Positions 12,643-23,900 of a stretch of 64,000 nucleotides of DNA are shown here, one piece after another (positions within the stretch are counted from its first letter, which is position 1; the number at the start of each line of letters is the position of its first letter). This stretch comes from Pyrus communis (taxonomy: Eukaryota; Streptophyta; Magnoliopsida; Rosales; Rosaceae), in contig NC_084814.1 in NCBI RefSeq assembly GCF_963583255.1, forward strand, positions 18,515,164-18,579,163, given 5' to 3'. The translations under genes were made by a program, and so were the position numbers. The notes under the pieces are model-generated. The model made no database searches. It saw only the letters and a list, made by a program, of their open reading frames with translations, and was not told the origin of the DNA.

Positions 12643-13322
12643 GCCATGAGACCAGGATTTTGGGAGATGGTGTAGACCGAGTCATGACCATTCCTCCCCA
12701 TTGCCAATGTGGCAGAAGCTAGCTTTTATAATCCTAGTATTGGGATTCTCTAGTGCTTAGGAGCTGATGAGAACGGCTGCCCGACTAAGGTGACGGCCCA
12801 AAAGCTTTTGGAGTAAAGATTGTTCCTCACCAGGGAAGAATGAGATAGACCCCATATTGTCCCAACTCCCCAACAAAAGTAACGTCAAAACAAAGTAGAA
12901 AGGACCAAGTAGTTGCAGTCAGGTCCTTAATAAAAAAGCTGTTGGTGTATAAAAGAAAAAGAAAACTAGAAAGAGAAAGCTTCGCCGAGGAACAAGAGGA
13001 AGAAATATCAAGTAACCATAACAAAAGTGAAAAATAGTTTTTTGGAAAGGAGTTGGAAGCAACCATACAAATGGTTGAATGTATATATGACCTGGATGGA
13101 CCAGAAGACTTGCCCGAGAGTCCAGAGTTGGTTGAATTTTTGTGTACAGAACCCGATAAGCCATCACTAGAGGTATAAGATCCCTTGGAAACCATTGATT
13201 TGGGGACTAAAAGAGATCCAAGACTTATACAAATCAGTGGCCTGTTGAAAGTTGAAGTTCGAGCAAAGATAGTCAGCCTTCTGCATGAGTTTAAAGACTG
13301 TTTTGCTTAGCATTACACTGAG

Positions 13323-14458
13323 ATGCCAGGTTTAGATTCAACCTTAATAGAACACATAATGCTTATTAAAGAGGCATATAAACCTATGAAGCAAGCACCA
13401 CGGAGGATGTCAAAAGAGATCGAAGGAAAAGTCATAAAAGAGATTAAGAGACTGGTAAAGGCTGGATTTATTAGCCTACCAAATATGTCGAGTGGTTGGC
13501 CAACATTGTACCTGTATTAAAGGCTATAACTAATGCAGTTTGATGTTGTGTTGACTATAGAAACATTAACGGAGCCACACCTAAGGATGAATATCCCATG
13601 CCCATGGTTGACTTATCCATAGATGCAGTTGCCAAACACAAAGTCCTATCTTTCGTGGATGGGAATGCCAGTTATAATCAGATAAAAATGGCTAAAGAAG
13701 ATATACACAAAATAACTTTTAGGTGCCCAGGACATGTTGGAGCATATGAATACTTGGTAATGTCATTCAGGCTAAAAAATTGTTGGGGCAACCTATCAAA
13801 GAGCGATGAAGGCCATTTTTTATGACTTGATCGGCCATAGCATGGAAGTATACATTGATGACATCGTGGTGAAGTCTAAAACTGAAGAACAACACTTGGT
13901 AGACCTCAGACAAGCCTTAACAAGAATGAGGATCCATAAGCTGAAAATGAATCCAAAGAAATGTACTTTTGGTGTAAGGTCGAGCAACTTTTGGGATTCC
14001 TTTTTCATCAAAGAGGGGTGGAGGTTGACGAGAACAAAGTTCGGGCGATAATGGAATCACCTCATCCCACCAATAAAGTACAACTACAAAGACTACTAGG
14101 AAAAATTAGCTTCTTAAGGAGATTCATTGCTAACTTAGTGAGCAAGATTTAACCGTTAACTCATTTGCTAAGATTGAAAGACAAAGAAGAGTTTGAGTGG
14201 GGCCCACCACATCAAGAGGCTTTCGACAGCATAAAGGCTTACTTGACCTCTCCACCAGTGCTCATGCCATCTCAGAGGGGGAAGCCTTTAAAACTTTGTA
14301 TTTCTGCCTCTGAAAAGTCAATGGGAAGCTTGCTAGCCCAAAACAATGAAGAAGGGAATGAACAAGCAATATACTACCTCAGTAGAATCTTTACTGAGGT
14401 AGAGATAAGATACACACCAGTAGAGAGGTTGTGTTTAGCTCTATACCTCAATGCCTGA
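13323..14458 (+). pseudogene. Gypsy reverse transcriptase and RNase H remnant
   Basis: Five consecutive frames cover the polymerase. 13323-13520 holds the N-terminal fingers (EAYKPMKQAPRRM). 13598-13825 holds the region around LSFVDGNASYNQIKMA. 13806-14051 holds the palm, with an intact YIDD at about 13851-13862. 13961-14152 covers the thumb (LLGKISFLRRFIANL). 14165-14458 covers the connection and RNase H start (LYLTSPPVL-like, then SLLAQNNEEGNEQAIYYLSR). Frame changes occur near 13800 and 13970, and there are stops at 13518, 14150 and 14456. It stops before the remaining RNase H residues and integrase. Confidence 0.78.
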
Positions 14459-14613
14459 AAGCTAAGACATTACATGTTACCTTGTCACATCCACATCATT
14501 ACCAAGACATATGTGATCTCTGACTTTGATGTGCAAGGAAATGCATGAATAAAGTACTATCTCTAAAAAGGGCAATATAGTAAAATCCCAAAAAAGTAAG
14601 TATGGTTGATTGA

Positions 14614-14809
14614 GAAAGAGATCATCTACGGATCTCTTCCATCAAGGACATCAGATCAAGTGATCCGAACCCTTGAAATTTGATCCAGTGGCTAAAGTTA
14701 TTATAACTTTTAAAGGAGACCTCTGTTTTTCGCCGTTCGATCAAATGTCAAGGGCCCAGATCACTTGATCCGGTGGCCTGTGGAAGAGATCCGGAGAGGA
14801 TGTCCTTTC
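14614..14809. mobile_element. Palindromic MITE, Mutator-like
   Basis: A 196-bp element is almost one inverted repeat: arms with GGATCTCTTCCA and GATCAAGTGATC words at 14621-14700 and 14735-14805. It is flanked by the 10-bp direct repeat GGTTGATTGA (14604-14613 and 14810-14819). A target duplication of 9-10 bp fits Mutator-like elements. A diverged partial copy of the same family lies at about 60718-60790. Confidence 0.75.
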
Positions 14810-14877
14810 GGTTGATTGAACCTTAAAATCTGAGTACTCAAATTTTTAGAGGTTGTCGATTTGCCCTTCAAACTTTT

Positions 14878-15265
14878 AGGGTGTCAATTTCTTTTCTTGA
14901 CTTTGATTTTAGCTGACTACGTCTCTGAACTTTTAATTAGTTAATTTCCCCATGAAATTTAACTTTAGAATAACTTGCCAATTCCCTTAACATTAGATTT
15001 TTTTCAAATTTTTTCATCCAATTTCCATCCATTCAAATTTCTATTCTTGTTATCCCATACAAATTGTTATGTGTTATCTGTGTGATCTAAATAGGTGGAA
15101 AACTGGATGAAAATTTCTAAAATCTAGCGTTTGGAGAAATTAGCCATTTATAAAAGTTCATGAGGGTAATTCTTACAATTAAGGTTCAATGTGAAAATTG
15201 GCTAATTATAAAATTTCAGAAAGATAATCAGTTAAAATTAAAGTTTAGGAGAGAAATTGAAAATT
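14878..15265. mobile_element. Inverted-repeat element (MITE-like), about 390 bp
   Basis: The left half (14878-15010, with TCAATTTCTTTTCTTGACTT) and the right half (15110-15265, reverse complement starting TCAATTTCTCTCCTAAACTT) are inverted copies. Its right half overlaps the outer edge of the large palindrome, and another copy of that half ends the palindrome at 17690-17792. No coding capacity. I could not settle a target duplication. Confidence 0.6.
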
Positions 15266-17792
15266 CTATACAAGTTTGGTGCAAATTGACAAATATGCCT
15301 TTTTTTATTGAGTTAGGCAAATGCCGATTACTTTTGCCAAAATCCCATATTTCTAATTTACTTCCTGACAGTTTCACCATTGCAACATGCAGGTACTGCA
15401 CTCAAAACATTTTGCAGTTATGCAGACAACAAATCTTTTCTAGTCTCGCTTTTGGACGAACAAGAATTAAGAGTGGGCGGTAACTTGAGGGTTCACGTTT
15501 AGGTGCACTGACATATGGTCTGACTTTGCATCCGCTCAACAAATTCATCAGAGTCAAGAGGTACAAAATTTCTTATAATTCAAACTGATGCGCCGAAATA
15601 ATGTAGTACATTCCACTGAATAATTCATCCTCGTGATGCATGCTAATTCATGCTGTCCCATTCAAATTCTATGAGATAGAATAATCTCTGTTGTACGAGG
15701 GACCAATTAGCCAACATTGAAGTGCAAACATGTGGGAGTGAAACATGCATATCCAAAAAAAAACTAATCACTGTACCACGTAGCACAATATTAGGATCTT
15801 TCCAATTGGGACCATATTAGATATCTTGTAAAATCATTGGCCCAGAAGAATAGTTGGGGTACTGTTTTAGGAAATCGAAGAAATATTGGTTTTTTTTTTT
15901 TTGGGTTTTTATCACCAATGGTCCTTGATATTGACCAAACTCATCATTTCGGTCCTTCACTTTCAAATCAATCAATGTCGTCTCTGACATTCACTACTGC
16001 ACATCAATTTGGTCATTCCGTTTAGATTCTGTCAACTATTTCTGTTAGTTTGCATGTGGGAACGACAAATCTAATAAAATGGTGACACGTGGATTACACA
16101 AAAAAATAATTTTTATCACAAATGGTCCTTGACATTGATCAAATTCCTTATTTTGGTCCTTGAGTTTCAAAAATCAATAAAGTTGGTCCCTAACTTTCAC
16201 TACTGCACTTCAATTTAGTCATTCCGTTAAAATTTCGTCAATATTTTTTGTTAGTGTAATAATATGGTCCTGCTGGTCCAATCATATGGCGCCACATGGA
16301 TTAACTATAAGAAACTAATTTTTTTTAGGGTGAACCAATTGGCGAGTATTCCGCTCTGAATTTCTCTTGCATCCCACAATCCCAATTGGAAAATAAGATT
16401 CAATCTAAATTCGATAAAATCGAATCCAAATTAGATTCAAATTTGATAGGATTATAACCAACTAGAGAGGATGAGAAGTAAGTTCACGGAGGACAAGAGC
16501 TTTAGTGGTGTCATGGTGTGTTCCTTTTCCTTTTGAGCATACCTAGATGAAGACGATGATGTATTCTTTTTTTTTTCTTTCCTTTTAGTTTTTGCTTTTA
16601 ATTTCTTATCGTACTTTTAGTTTTAAATCTTAAAAAAATAATTTTTTCTTATAATTAATTCATGTGGCGCCATATGATTGGACCAGTAGAATCATATTAT
16701 CACACTAACAAAAAATATTGATGAAATTTTAACGGAATGACTAAATTGATGTGCAGTAGTTAAAGTCAGTGACCAACTTTATTGATTTTTGAAACTTAGG
16801 GACCAAAATGAGAAGTTTGATCAATGTCAGGGACCATTTGCGATAAAAATCATTTTTTTTTGTGTAATCCACGTGTCACCATTTTATTGGATTTGTGGTT
16901 CCCACATGCAAACTAACAAAAATAGTTGACGGAATCTAAACGGAAGGACCAAATTGATGTGTGGTAGTGAATGTCAGAGACGACATTGATTGATTTGAAA
17001 ATAAGGGACCAAAATGATGATTTTGGTCAATCTCAAGACCATTGGTGATAAAAACCCAAAAAAAAAAAAAAAAAAAAACAGTACCCCAACTATTCTTATG
17101 GGCCAATGATTTTACAAGATATCTATATATTGTCCCAATTGGAAAGATCCTAATATTGTGCTAAGTGGTACTGTGATTAGCTATTTTGTGGATATGCATG
17201 TTTCACTCCCACATGTTTGCACTTCAATGTTGGCTAATTGGTCCCTCGTACAACAGAGATTATTCTGTCTCATAGAATTTGAATGGGACAACATGAATTA
17301 GCATGCATCACAGCGATGAATTATTCACCGGAACGTATTACATTATTTCGGCGCATCGGTTCGAATTAAAAGAAATTTTGTACCTCTTGACTCTGATGAA
17401 TTTGTTGAGCAGATGCAAAGTCAGATCATATGTCAGTACACCTAAACGTGAACCCTTAAGTCACCGCCCACTCTTAGTTCTTCTTGTTCGTCCAAAAGCA
17501 AGACTAGAAAAGATTTGTTGGCTGCATAACTGCAAAACGTTTTGAGTGTAGTACCTGCATGTTGCAATGGTGAAACTGTCGGGAAGTAAACTACAATATG
17601 GGATTTTGGCAAAAGTAATTGGTATTTGCCTAACTCAATAAGAAAAGGCATATTTGTCAATTTGCACCAAACTTGTATAGAATTTTCAATTTCTCTCCTG
17701 AGCTTTAATTTAACAGATTATCTTTATGAAATTTTATAATTATCCAATTTGCACATTAAACCTTAATTGTAAGAATTACCCTCGTGAACTTT
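15152..17792. repeat. Large palindrome: arms of about 1.17 kb, spacer of about 300 bp
   Basis: The left arm (15152-16328) and the right arm (16632-17792) are inverted copies with small differences. Paired landmarks are the GAGGGTAATTCTTACAATTA edge (15160 versus 17775), TTTTGGACGAACAAGAA (15450 versus its reverse complement near 17480), the GTACGAGGGACC words (15692 versus 17244) and the CATATGGCGCCACATG centre (16286 versus 16660). Each arm also contains two diverged tandem units of about 230 bp, both starting TTTTTATCAC(C/A)AATGGTCC. No long coding frame exists in either arm or in the spacer (16329-16631). It may be a foldback-type element or an inverted duplication of MITE clusters. Confidence 0.85.
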
Positions 17793-17799
17793 AGTTTTA

Positions 17800-18205
17800 A
17801 ATCTTAAAAAAAAAAAAAATTCTTTTAGTTAATCCATGTGACGCCATATGATTGGACCGGTAGGACCAATTTTAACAAAATGACTAAATTGATGTGCAAT
17901 AGTGAAAGTCAAGGACCAAATTTATTGATTTTTGAAACTCAAGGACCAAAATGAGGAGTTTGATCAATGTCAGGGACCATCCTTCTTTTGTGTAATCCAT
18001 GTGTCACTATTTTATTGGATTTGTGGGTCCCACATGCAAACTAACAGAAATAGTTGACGGAATCTAAACGGAAGGACCAAATTGATGTTCAGTGGTGAAT
18101 GTCAAGGACAACATTGATTGATTTTGAAAGTGAGAGACCAAAATGAGAGACCAAAATGATGAGTTTGGTCAATCTCAGGGACCATTGGTGATAAAAATCT
18201 TTTTT
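17800..18205. repeat. Extra partial copy of the palindrome's inner arm
   Basis: Directly beyond the palindrome, the inner right-arm sequence (16632-17060) recurs in the same orientation: CCATGTGACGCCATATGATTGG, AGGACCAAAATGAGGAGTTTG and GACCATTGGTGATAAAAA. It includes a small internal duplication of a GAGACCAAAATGA-like word near 18145. No gene. Confidence 0.75.
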
Positions 18206-18370
18206 TTTTTAAATAATTAATTTAGGGACAACAAGATATATTTTACTATTCAATTCATTTAATTTTAGGTATTTCATTAAAAATCATTTCTATAAAAAGT
18301 CACTTAAATCTGAAAGTGCATGGGTGACAATTTGATAAAATTTATGGTATGAAAGGAGATAATTCCATTA

Positions 18371-19230
18371 CACTACAAAAAAATAAAAATAAAAATAAAA
18401 ATAAAAATAATAAAAATAAAGCACTTGGACCGCAATCATGCCTTGACATCCATATGTGAAATTCAACTAATTCTCAAACGGAAAACTAAGTTTTTCTTAA
18501 ACAAAAGCGTACAAGGGAAGTACTATTAACTTCGTGCAACACAAAACAGTTTGTAGGTGATGTACAAAAGTATTAACATACAAATAAATTAAATCACAAA
18601 AATTACAAAAAATAAATTAAATAACTTAAATTAATAAGAAATAAATTAGCTAATAAAATACCTTCAAATTCGTTCTTCGTCAATAATCGTAAAAAAACAA
18701 ATTTAATTTTGTTAGTTTGAATTCACAACTGAAAATTTTAAATACAAAATCAAATCGTTAATCGGATAGAGAGGGATGGATCGAGGAAGGAGAAGAGATA
18801 GAGGTGGAGATGGAGATGGAGAGAGATGGAGGGAGTGAAGGATGAATTTGAGAGAGATGGAGAGAGTGGAGGAGGAATTTGAAGAAAGATGAGTGAGGGA
18901 GAGACATTATTGTATACATATACTGTCGATAAAAAATCATATCCCTAAAATGTTTCACTGACCATTTCAAATGAATTGCATGACAAACGATAGTCTTTGT
19001 CACACAATATCAACAGCGCCAAAGATATTTTTCTTGTGCAAGTTTGAATATGTTGCGCAATAATTTGGCGCCAAATCTTCATTTTACGGCGTTTGTGACG
19101 AATTATCTAGTTCGTTGTGCAAAGTCGTCTTGCGACGATATCCTTAATTTGTCGTGTAAAGGTCACTTGGGCAACGAAATATGCTTCGTCGCCTAAAGTA
19201 TAGTTGTGCAAGTAGTTTTTTTAACTAGTG
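18371..19230. mobile_element. CACTA-like non-autonomous element
   Basis: The segment starts CACTACAAAAAAA and ends AAAACTAGTG-like (TTTTTTTAACTAGTG), so the two CACTA ends are inverted. The interior holds several GCGACGA/TTCGTCGC words typical of plant CACTA MITEs. The 3-bp flanks (TTA and GGT) do not match, so one end may be misplaced or eroded. A pentanucleotide AAAAT microsatellite sits just inside the left end. No transposase frame is seen. The 18758-19003 frame is a GA-rich shadow. Confidence 0.55.
18380..18419. repeat. AAAAT microsatellite
   Basis: About seven AAAAT units, with one irregular unit near the end. Confidence 0.9.
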
Positions 19231-19604
19231 GGTAGATTGGTGCTGTCAAGCTCCTCACATATGCCAACACGGAGTTTGGCGCTTTGCATGGTGTAGATTG
19301 GTGCGTACGGTTCCTTGAAAAAGAAGTGGCCACCTACTGGAGCTTTGACCAATCAACCCTGGTGGATGTATCATTCCTAGATCGATCAATGCAACAACAA
19401 TTGTTTTATTTCGAAAAAAAAGAATCTCCAGCCACCACGATAGCAAAAGTCTTGGGCTTGGGAACGTGAATTTGAAAATAGAAGTCCTGCAACTATCAAC
19501 TTTTCATGTATGACGCCCAACGTTGTTTGTTTGCTTTGTCGGAGCGGCACCGAGGACAATAATGTGTGAGACTTTTCTGTCAGCTACCGCAGATACTTGG
19601 GACA
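19231..19604. other. Intergenic sequence, nothing recognised
   Basis: Short open frames occur on both strands (19255-19446 minus, 19284-19469 plus), with no family resemblance and no supporting context. Confidence 0.35.
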
Positions 19605-19830
19605 GAAGAATCTCGATTGTACGAGGAGACAATTAGCCTACGTTGAAGTGCAAACATGTGGAAGTGAAACATGCATATCCACAAAATAGCTAATCAAAAT
19701 ACCGCTTTGCACAATTTTAGTCCGTTCCAATTTTGACAATATTAGATATCTTGTAAAATCATTGGCCCATAAGAATAGTTGGAGACCGTTTTAGAGAAAT
19801 CGAAGACATACTGTTTTTTTATATATAATT
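19605..19830. repeat. Dispersed partial copy of the palindrome left arm
   Basis: The stretch from TTGTACGAGGAGACAATTAG through ATTGGCCCATAAGAATAGTT matches 15690-15880 in direct orientation with moderate divergence. It lies about 2 kb beyond the palindrome, so the family moved or was copied at least twice here. Confidence 0.7.
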
Positions 19831-20873
19831 AATTGAGGGACAACAAGATGTATTTTATTATTCAAATCGTCTATTTTAAGGTTTTCGTTAAAATAATTTC
19901 TATCAAATTCAAAAATGCATGTGTGATAATTTGATAAAATTTATGTGTGACAATTTGATAAAATTTATCATATAAAAGGAGATAATTTCATTAAGAAGGA
20001 GATATTAATCACATCATCAGCTGGGAATTGTATTGAAGATTAAATATGCAATTCATTAAAAATGATCAATCGTGCTTTGGAATTGAACAATGTAGTCTTT
20101 TTTTTATGTCAATCAAGGTAAATATGGAATTGAATTGACCATTTGTAGCTTTGATTTTGTGCATGCGTGCATCACATTTGCTCACTACCGTAGCTTACGT
20201 ACATCCACAAAATGGAGTAATTTCTGTCCGTGTGATGCTACTAAATTCACAATTGACCACAATGGAACAAGATATTAGCTTATCACAATTTAGTATGCAC
20301 TGTAACAGTTTCTGGGGGACTCGAATTATTGTTAACACTGACTACGATGATATATAGTGCACAGTCGTTTTCGCTGACGCGAGAATAGGACTTTGAGATC
20401 TTGCATGAATATTTCGTTTATGTGTGAAAGGTTTGAATTATTGACCTTCTAATCGATGTATGTGTATACAGAATTAGATCTCATCCGGATCTGGAGATCC
20501 TTAAGGGTATCTCCAATCAAAGGAGGGTCAGAGGGTTCGTTTTAGTTTTATAGTCTTCCAAAAAATTAATATTTTAATGAACAGTGTCAGACTATATTTT
20601 TTATCATCTCCAACTAAGGAACCAGAGGATCATAGACCAGACATAGCCATGTAACAAAAAATCATCTCAAACCAAGGGGGCCAAAGGGTCATAAGGCCAA
20701 ACATAATTTATTATTTTAATTTAAAAACTACAACAACTTAAATTTAAAACCTACAAGCATTGGATGATATTCATTGTTCATAAAGCTAAATTTCTATCTT
20801 TTATAGCAACCTAAATATTTGAGTTTGGGTCCATGCATTGGAGTTGGTATAATCAAATATCGTTTGTATAACC

Positions 20874-20897
20874 TGTAGAAACTCTGTGTTCTTGTAA

Positions 20898-20943
<46 letters not shown>

Positions 20944-23900
20944 CTTAAGAGTTAAGAAATGTGTGACTTTTCATTAATTACCGAAAGAATGAAACAATTA
21001 CATATATATAGCCTTTTGACTATTTACATTTAGCTATCTAAACTAATCACATAAAACAAACTAATTACATGAGTAACAAATTTATGACAAACTAATAACC
21101 AACTCTAGTTATGATATAGCATCTTCATCTTTACACCCCCCTCAAGCTAAACATGGAAGAATCAAGGATTCCAAGTGAAAGCTTGGACTGCGGAAACTGG
21201 AACCTATTTTTAGACAAGGCTTTGGTATAGATATCTGCAATTTGATCCTGACTACACACATATTTAACTTTAACCAAATTTGCAAGTACAGGCTCACGAA
21301 TATAATGATAATCAATCTCTACATGCTTAGTTCGAGCATGAAATACAAGATTAGATGCAAGAGATATAGCAGAGATATTATCACACTAGAGTGTAGGTTT
21401 GTGAAAAAGAGGAAAACCAAAATCTTTGAGCACCTTGCAAATCCAAGTAACCTCTGCAGTAGTTTGAGCTAAGGATTTGTACTCAACTTCAATAGATGAA
21501 CGTGCTATGGTGGATTGTTTCTTGGCACTCCAGCTAACTAAGTTGGTGCCCAGAAAAACACATGAACCACTTGTGGATCTTCTGTCATAAGAACAACCAG
21601 CCCAATCTGCATCAGAATAGGTTGACAGATGCAGTGAGCTTTTCTTAAACAAGAGACCATGAGTTGGAGTCCCTTTGAGAAATCTCAATATACGTTTGGC
21701 TGCTTGCATATGAAGAACAGTGGGTGCATGCATAAACTAACAGATTTGATTCAAAGCAAAGGAAATATCAGGTCTCGTCCAAGTTAAGTATTGGAGAGCA
21801 CCTACAATTGATCTGTATTCAGTGGGATTGACAAGTAAATCCCCACTGTGATCTAACTTAGTAGAACTAAGGGGAGTGCAACAAGGTTTTGCACCAGTCA
21901 TATTTGTTTTCTGTAACAGATCAAGCAAATACTTGCTTTGATGAAGAAGCATAGTATCTTTGGTTCGGTGAACTTTTAGACTTAGAAAGTAATGCAATGG
22001 GCCTAGATCTTTGACAAGAAATAAAATGCTCAACTTTGCTATAAACTGATTGCAAATGGTAGCATCAGGACCACTGACCAGAATATCATCAACATAAACA
22101 AGGACAATAACCATAGTGGGAGCATGTAGAACAAATAAAGAAGCATCAGAGGATGATTAACTAAATCCCAGAGATTGGAGAGCTTGAATCAAGCTCTAGG
22201 AGCTTGTTTAAGTCCATAGAGAGATTTTCTGAGCTTACACACATGATGAGGTTTGTTGAGATCTTGAAAACCAGGAGGTTGAACCATGAACACATCCTCT
22301 TTTAAGTCACCATGCAGAAATGCATTACTTATGTCCAGTTGGTTGAGGAACCAGTTAAATTGGACAACAAAGGATAACAAAAGTCTGATAGTAACTGGCT
22401 TTGCAACTGGACTGAAGGTTTCTGTATAGTCAAGACCTTCCTTTTGGTGAAATCCCTTAGCAATAGCCTTGCTTTATATCTCTCAATTGATCCATTAGGA
22501 TTCTTTTTAATTCTAAAGACCCACTTGCAGCCAACTACATTTTGAGAGGGTGAGGAGGGAACAAATGTCCAAGTGCCAGTAGATAAAAAAGCATTGAATT
22601 CATTTTGCATTGCCAATCTCCAATTTTCAGACTTAGAGGCTTAAAGATAAGTATTGGGAATGTAATCAGTGGAGGAAGGAAGTGGATGTTTGGTAGCTGT
22701 GAAGACTTTGGGTTTATGAATTCCATTTTTGGATCTAGTAACCAATGGATGAACATTAGGAACAGAATGATGCATAGGTTGTTGTGTAGGCATGGTAGGA
22801 GAAGAATGCATAGATGGAGGAGATATAGGGGGTTGTGAGGAAGGTGAGATTGTTGGTGATAGAGGCATAGGTGTAGTGGATATAGATGTAGGCATTGAAA
22901 ACTGAAGATCAATAGATAAAGATGTAGAAGTAGACGGATCAACAAAGGATAAAACATGAGTAACAACTTTAAATGGAAAAGTAGTCTCATCAAAAGTAAC
23001 ATGCCAAGAGATAAATCTGATTGGTGTCCAAATCCAAACACCTATAACCTTTGTGTTGTAAACTGTAGCCTAAGAAGACACATCTTTTACTTTTCCCATC
23101 AAGCTTAGATGAAATGTAGGGCTTTAACCATGGATAACAACAGGACCCAAAAACCTTAAGTTTGGAATAATCGGGATACTTGTTAAACAACAACTCCCAG
23201 GGTGATTTAGTATTTCCTGATAGAGGTAGCCTATTTATAAGATAAATGGCAGTAGTAAAAGCTTCAACCCAATAGGAATGAAGAACACTAGATTCAACTA
23301 ATAAGGTTCGAGCTGTCTCAACAAGATGCCTATGTTTCCTCTCCACACAACCATTTTGTTCTAGTGTGTGTGGACAACTAAGTTGGTGTACAATACCATA
23401 AGTATGTAGAAGTGATTTAAATTGTAAACTGGTAAATTCACCCCCAGAATCTGAACGAAGGATTTTGATTTTATTACCAACAATATTCTCAACATAAGCT
23501 TTGAAGGTTAAAAAAGTAGTATACACCTCTGATTTGTTCTTTAAAGGAAAACATCAACTGTATTTGCTAAATTCATCCACTATGAGAAAGTAATATCGAA
23601 AACCACTTACTGAAGTGACAGGAATTGGTCCCCACAGATCACAATGTAATAGCTCAAGAGACTTAGAGGTAAATGTAGTTGATGAACCAAATGGTAGTTT
23701 ATGATTTTTAGCAATAGCACACTTAGAGCAAAAGAAGTCAACATAGGTGGTACCTTTAATATCAAGCTTATTACTAGAGATTATTTTGCGAAATATAGAT
23801 GAGGAAGGGTGTTCTAGTCGGCTGTGCCAGAGTTTGACTAAACCTTGAGCACTGACAAGAGCATAAGAGCATCCAGGAGATTGATCAGTGGAAGAACAGT

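Larger units (their letters stand above)
9111..14520 (+). mobile_element. Degenerate Ty3/Gypsy retrotransposon, Tat-like, lacking integrase
   Basis: One + strand element reads in order as gag, aspartic protease, reverse transcriptase and RNase H, with many frameshifts and stops. The YIDDIVVKS catalytic motif and the RNase H start KLCISASEKSMGSLLAQ point to the Tat branch of plant Gypsy elements. Homology ends near 14.5 kb, within RNase H. The integrase, the polypurine tract and the 3' LTR are missing, and short MITEs and a large palindrome begin instead. It is a truncated, inactive copy. Confidence 0.8.

Noticed and set aside
15160..17660. Open frames in the palindrome arms as a gene pair
   Set aside because: Frames are 60-107 aa, differ between the arms and have no recognised family. 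Inverted duplication explains their similarity.
15152..17792. Palindrome as a defined hairpin-RNA or miRNA gene
   Set aside because: The arms are long and repeat-derived, and no promoter or short conserved stem was identified, so only a structural call is made.
22535..23041. 168-aa Leu/His-rich minus-strand frame
   Set aside because: Shadow of the Copia integrase to reverse-transcriptase linker in another frame.
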